The notes under the pieces are model-generated. The model was given only the letters and a program-made list of their open reading frames with translations, was not told the DNA's origin and ran no database searches. Shown here one piece after another: positions 62,365 through 64,000 of a DNA stretch of 64,000 bases. Made by a program: the position numbers and the translations under genes. Source of the DNA: Paraburkholderia sp. HP33-1 (GTDB lineage: Bacteria > Pseudomonadota > Gammaproteobacteria > Burkholderiales > Burkholderiaceae); assembly GCF_021390595.1 (NCBI RefSeq), contig NZ_JAJEJR010000004.1, forward strand, positions 124,001 to 188,000, in the 5' to 3' direction. The first letter of the stretch is position 1; each line of letters opens with the position of its first letter.

Positions 62365-63180
62365 ATGAGTATCGAGCAGAGTGAAAAGGCCGGGGGCGAG
62401 GAAGAGATCGTGCAGGTGCGCCGTCAAGGCGACGTGACCATCGTCACGATGAACTATCCAGAGCGTCGCAACGCGTTCTCCATGAAGATGCGCCTCGCGC
62501 TGACGGAGGTGTTCCAGCGGCTCATGCACGATGACCCGGACACGCGCGCAATCGTGCTGACGGGCGCGGGCGGCCATTTCTGCGCGGGCGGCGACCTGTC
62601 CGAAATGCAGGTGACCACTCCGCCGTTGTTGGCGCTTCGTGAGCGCATCGCAGTGGGCGTGCGTCTCTTCAAGCTGATTTATACGGGCACAAAGCCGGTC
62701 GTCGCAGCGGTGGAGGGCACGTGCTACGGGGCGGGGCTCTCACTGGCTGCTGCTTGCGATGTCGTGGTCAGTGCTGATTCGGCAAAGTACTCGTGTGCGT
62801 TCGGGAGGGTCGGCCTGCTTCCCGACACCGGAATTCTCTGGACATTGCCGCAGAAGGTCGGCGGCGGCAAGGCGCGTGAGTTGATGCTCAGGGGAAATGT
62901 GATCGACGCAGCCGAGGCGCGCCAGCTCGGTCTCGTCAGCGAGGTGGCCGCGAGCGGCAGCGCGCTCGATGCGGCGATCGAGAGCGCAGCGCGCTTCGCG
63001 AGCTATCCGCCGGTGACGCTGGCGCTCCTGAAGGCGAGCCTCGCCAACGCGGGCAATTCGATCGAAGACGCTTGCCGCCTCGAAACTGACCTTAATCCGC
63101 TGACCCGTCAAACGAGCGACCACACCGAGGCGGTGGCGGCCTTCATGGAAAAGCGCAAGCCGATTTTCACGGGTGCCTGA
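62365..63180 (+). CDS. PaaG-type enoyl-CoA isomerase/hydratase, copy 3
   Basis: A 271-residue crotonase with FCAGGDLSEM, EGTCYGAGLSLAAACD and FGRVGLLPDTGILW (Asp154). Closest to copy 1 at the N-terminus (EEIVQVRRQGDVTIVTMNYP) and to copy 2 around PDTGILWTLP, so the three have probably exchanged segments or share a recent ancestor. The ATG at 62365 has GGGGAG upstream; a GTG overlapping the copy 2 stop is also possible. Three isomerases in tandem imply several double-bond rearrangements in the pathway. Confidence 0.88.
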   Translation: MSIEQSEKAGGEEEIVQVRRQGDVTIVTMNYPERRNAFSMKMRLALTEVFQRLMHDDPDTRAIVLTGAGGHFCAGGDLSEMQVTTPPLLALRERIAVGVRLFKLIYTGTKPVVAAVEGTCYGAGLSLAAACDVVVSADSAKYSCAFGRVGLLPDTGILWTLPQKVGGGKARELMLRGNVIDAAEARQLGLVSEVAASGSALDAAIESAARFASYPPVTLALLKASLANAGNSIEDACRLETDLNPLTRQTSDHTEAVAAFMEKRKPIFTGA

Positions 63181-63224
63181 CACTGCCATTCTCCGTTGCT
63201 GTCTCTACTGGAAGTTCAACGCAT

Positions 63225-64000
63225 ATGTTTACGCCTGACCTGTTGAAGAACAAAAGAATTCTCATCACCGGGGGTGGCACTGGCCTTGGCAAAAGTATCG
63301 GCCGACGCTACCTCGAACTGGGCGCCGAGCTCGTCATCTGTGGCCGCCGCAAGGAAGTGCTCGACGCGACGGCCGACGAGTTTCGCGGTGTCGTACCTGG
63401 CGCGCGCGTGACGACGGTGCAGGCGGACGTGCGCAGCGCGGAGTCCGTGGAGTCCATGATGGACGCCGTCTGGAAGGATGGGCCGCTCGACGTGTTGCTG
63501 AACAACGCCGCGGCCAACTTCATCGCGCGCACGGAAAGCCTGTCGGCGCGCGCGGTTGATGCTGTGCTCGACATCGCGCTGCACGGCAGCTTCTATTGCA
63601 CGATCGCGGCGGGCAAGCGCTGGATCGACGCGGGTCACTCGGGCAACGTGATCAGCACGGTGTCGACGCCCACGATGACCGGCTCGGCCTTTACAGTGCC
63701 GTCCGCTGCGGCGAAGGCCGGTGTTCTCGCAATGACCCGCAGCCTCGCCGTCGAGTGGGGCCCGAAAGGCATTCGCCTGAATGCGGTGGCGCCCGGTCTC
63801 TTCCCGACGCCGGGCGCATGGGAGCAGTTGTACCCGCCGGGCTCGCAGGTCGAGCCGCAGGAGCGCTCGGTGCCTCTCAGGCGCTTCGGCGAGCATACGG
63901 AACTCGCCGATCTCTACGCTTATCTGGCCTCGGATGGCTCCGGCTACATCAACGGCGACATGATCGTGATCGACGGCGGCCGCTGGATGCAAGGTGTTGG
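63225..64000 (+). CDS. 2,4-dienoyl-CoA-reductase-like SDR, truncated by window end
   Basis: An SDR open to the end of the window (258 codons seen, no stop). It carries ITGGGTGLGKSI, VICGRRKEVLDATADEF, NNAAANFIARTESLS, the active-site stretch FTVPSAAAKAGVLAMTRSLA and NGDMIVIDGG. The catalytic Tyr of classical SDRs is Ser160, four residues before Lys164, as in animal 2,4-dienoyl-CoA reductases (DECR), whose consensus it follows closely. It would reduce a 2,4-dienoyl-CoA with NADPH, a reaction that fits next to three enoyl-CoA isomerases. Confidence 0.85.
   Translation, partial: MFTPDLLKNKRILITGGGTGLGKSIGRRYLELGAELVICGRRKEVLDATADEFRGVVPGARVTTVQADVRSAESVESMMDAVWKDGPLDVLLNNAAANFIARTESLSARAVDAVLDIALHGSFYCTIAAGKRWIDAGHSGNVISTVSTPTMTGSAFTVPSAAAKAGVLAMTRSLAVEWGPKGIRLNAVAPGLFPTPGAWEQLYPPGSQVEPQERSVPLRRFGEHTELADLYAYLASDGSGYINGDMIVIDGGRWMQGV

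Overview
This is high-GC DNA with the gene style of Burkholderiales (Paraburkholderia, Caballeronia or Burkholderia). The evidence is strong Shine-Dalgarno sequences, a ParDE module, an IS21-type element and many acyl-CoA enzymes typical of that order. No rRNA, tRNA or CRISPR array was seen. The genus is an inference, because no phylogenetic marker gene is present.

Positions 1 to about 9.5 kb are a scrapyard of mobile DNA with low coding density. It holds a frameshifted IS481-type transposase, an intact IS21-family element (istA/istB, perfect 20-bp inverted repeats, likely 6-bp target duplication), three decayed copies of one unknown ORF (one split by the IS21 element), a ParDE toxin-antitoxin pair with its operator, a broken RelE-like toxin and one small secreted protein.

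Positions 9.5 to 64 kb are almost solid catabolic genes. They run as: (1) a minus-strand operon of two SDRs, a putidaredoxin-like ferredoxin and a CYP101-like P450; (2) a divergent operon of an aminoglycoside-phosphotransferase-like kinase, an AveC-like membrane protein and a FadB-type enoyl-CoA hydratase; (3) a minus-strand run of a CMD-family protein, a phytanoyl-CoA-dioxygenase-like enzyme, an NmrA-like protein, an alpha/beta hydrolase and an acyl-CoA ligase; (4) AraC-type and LysR regulators, then an aldehyde dehydrogenase and a GMC oxidoreductase; (5) an Aer-like chemoreceptor, a second LysR, an SDR, two small proteins, a SnoaL-like protein and folE; (6) an NMO-like flavoprotein, a NUDIX/metallo-beta-lactamase fusion and a thiolase; (7) a seven-gene operon of feruloyl-CoA-synthetase-like ligase, two acyl-CoA dehydrogenases, two crotonases, an SDR and a second NMO-like protein; (8) a GntR regulator and a carboxylic acid reductase with an alcohol dehydrogenase, bracketed by two paralogous proteins of unknown function (one with a Tat-like signal); (9) a minus-strand operon of acyl-CoA dehydrogenase, MaoC-fold protein, CoA transferase, BadH-like and BadI-like enzymes; (10) a divergent operon of a DUF35 protein, an Ltp2-like thiolase-fold enzyme, three PaaG-type crotonases and a DecR-type reductase that runs off the window.

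Taken together the region looks like a catabolic island for an alicyclic, probably terpenoid- or steroid-like, compound. P450/ferredoxin would hydroxylate it, SDRs and the GMC/ALDH pair would oxidise it, ligases or the CoA transferase would activate it, BadH/BadI would open a six-membered ring, and the Ltp2-like, PaaG-like and thiolase enzymes would shorten the products. The substrate is not readable from sequence. Several components (class I carboxylic acid reductase, AveC-like protein, IpdC-like flavoproteins, DUF35/Ltp2 pair, paired acyl-CoA dehydrogenases) recall actinobacterial lipid and steroid catabolism. Repeated palindromes in the divergent promoters suggest coordinated control, some of it by regulators outside the window.
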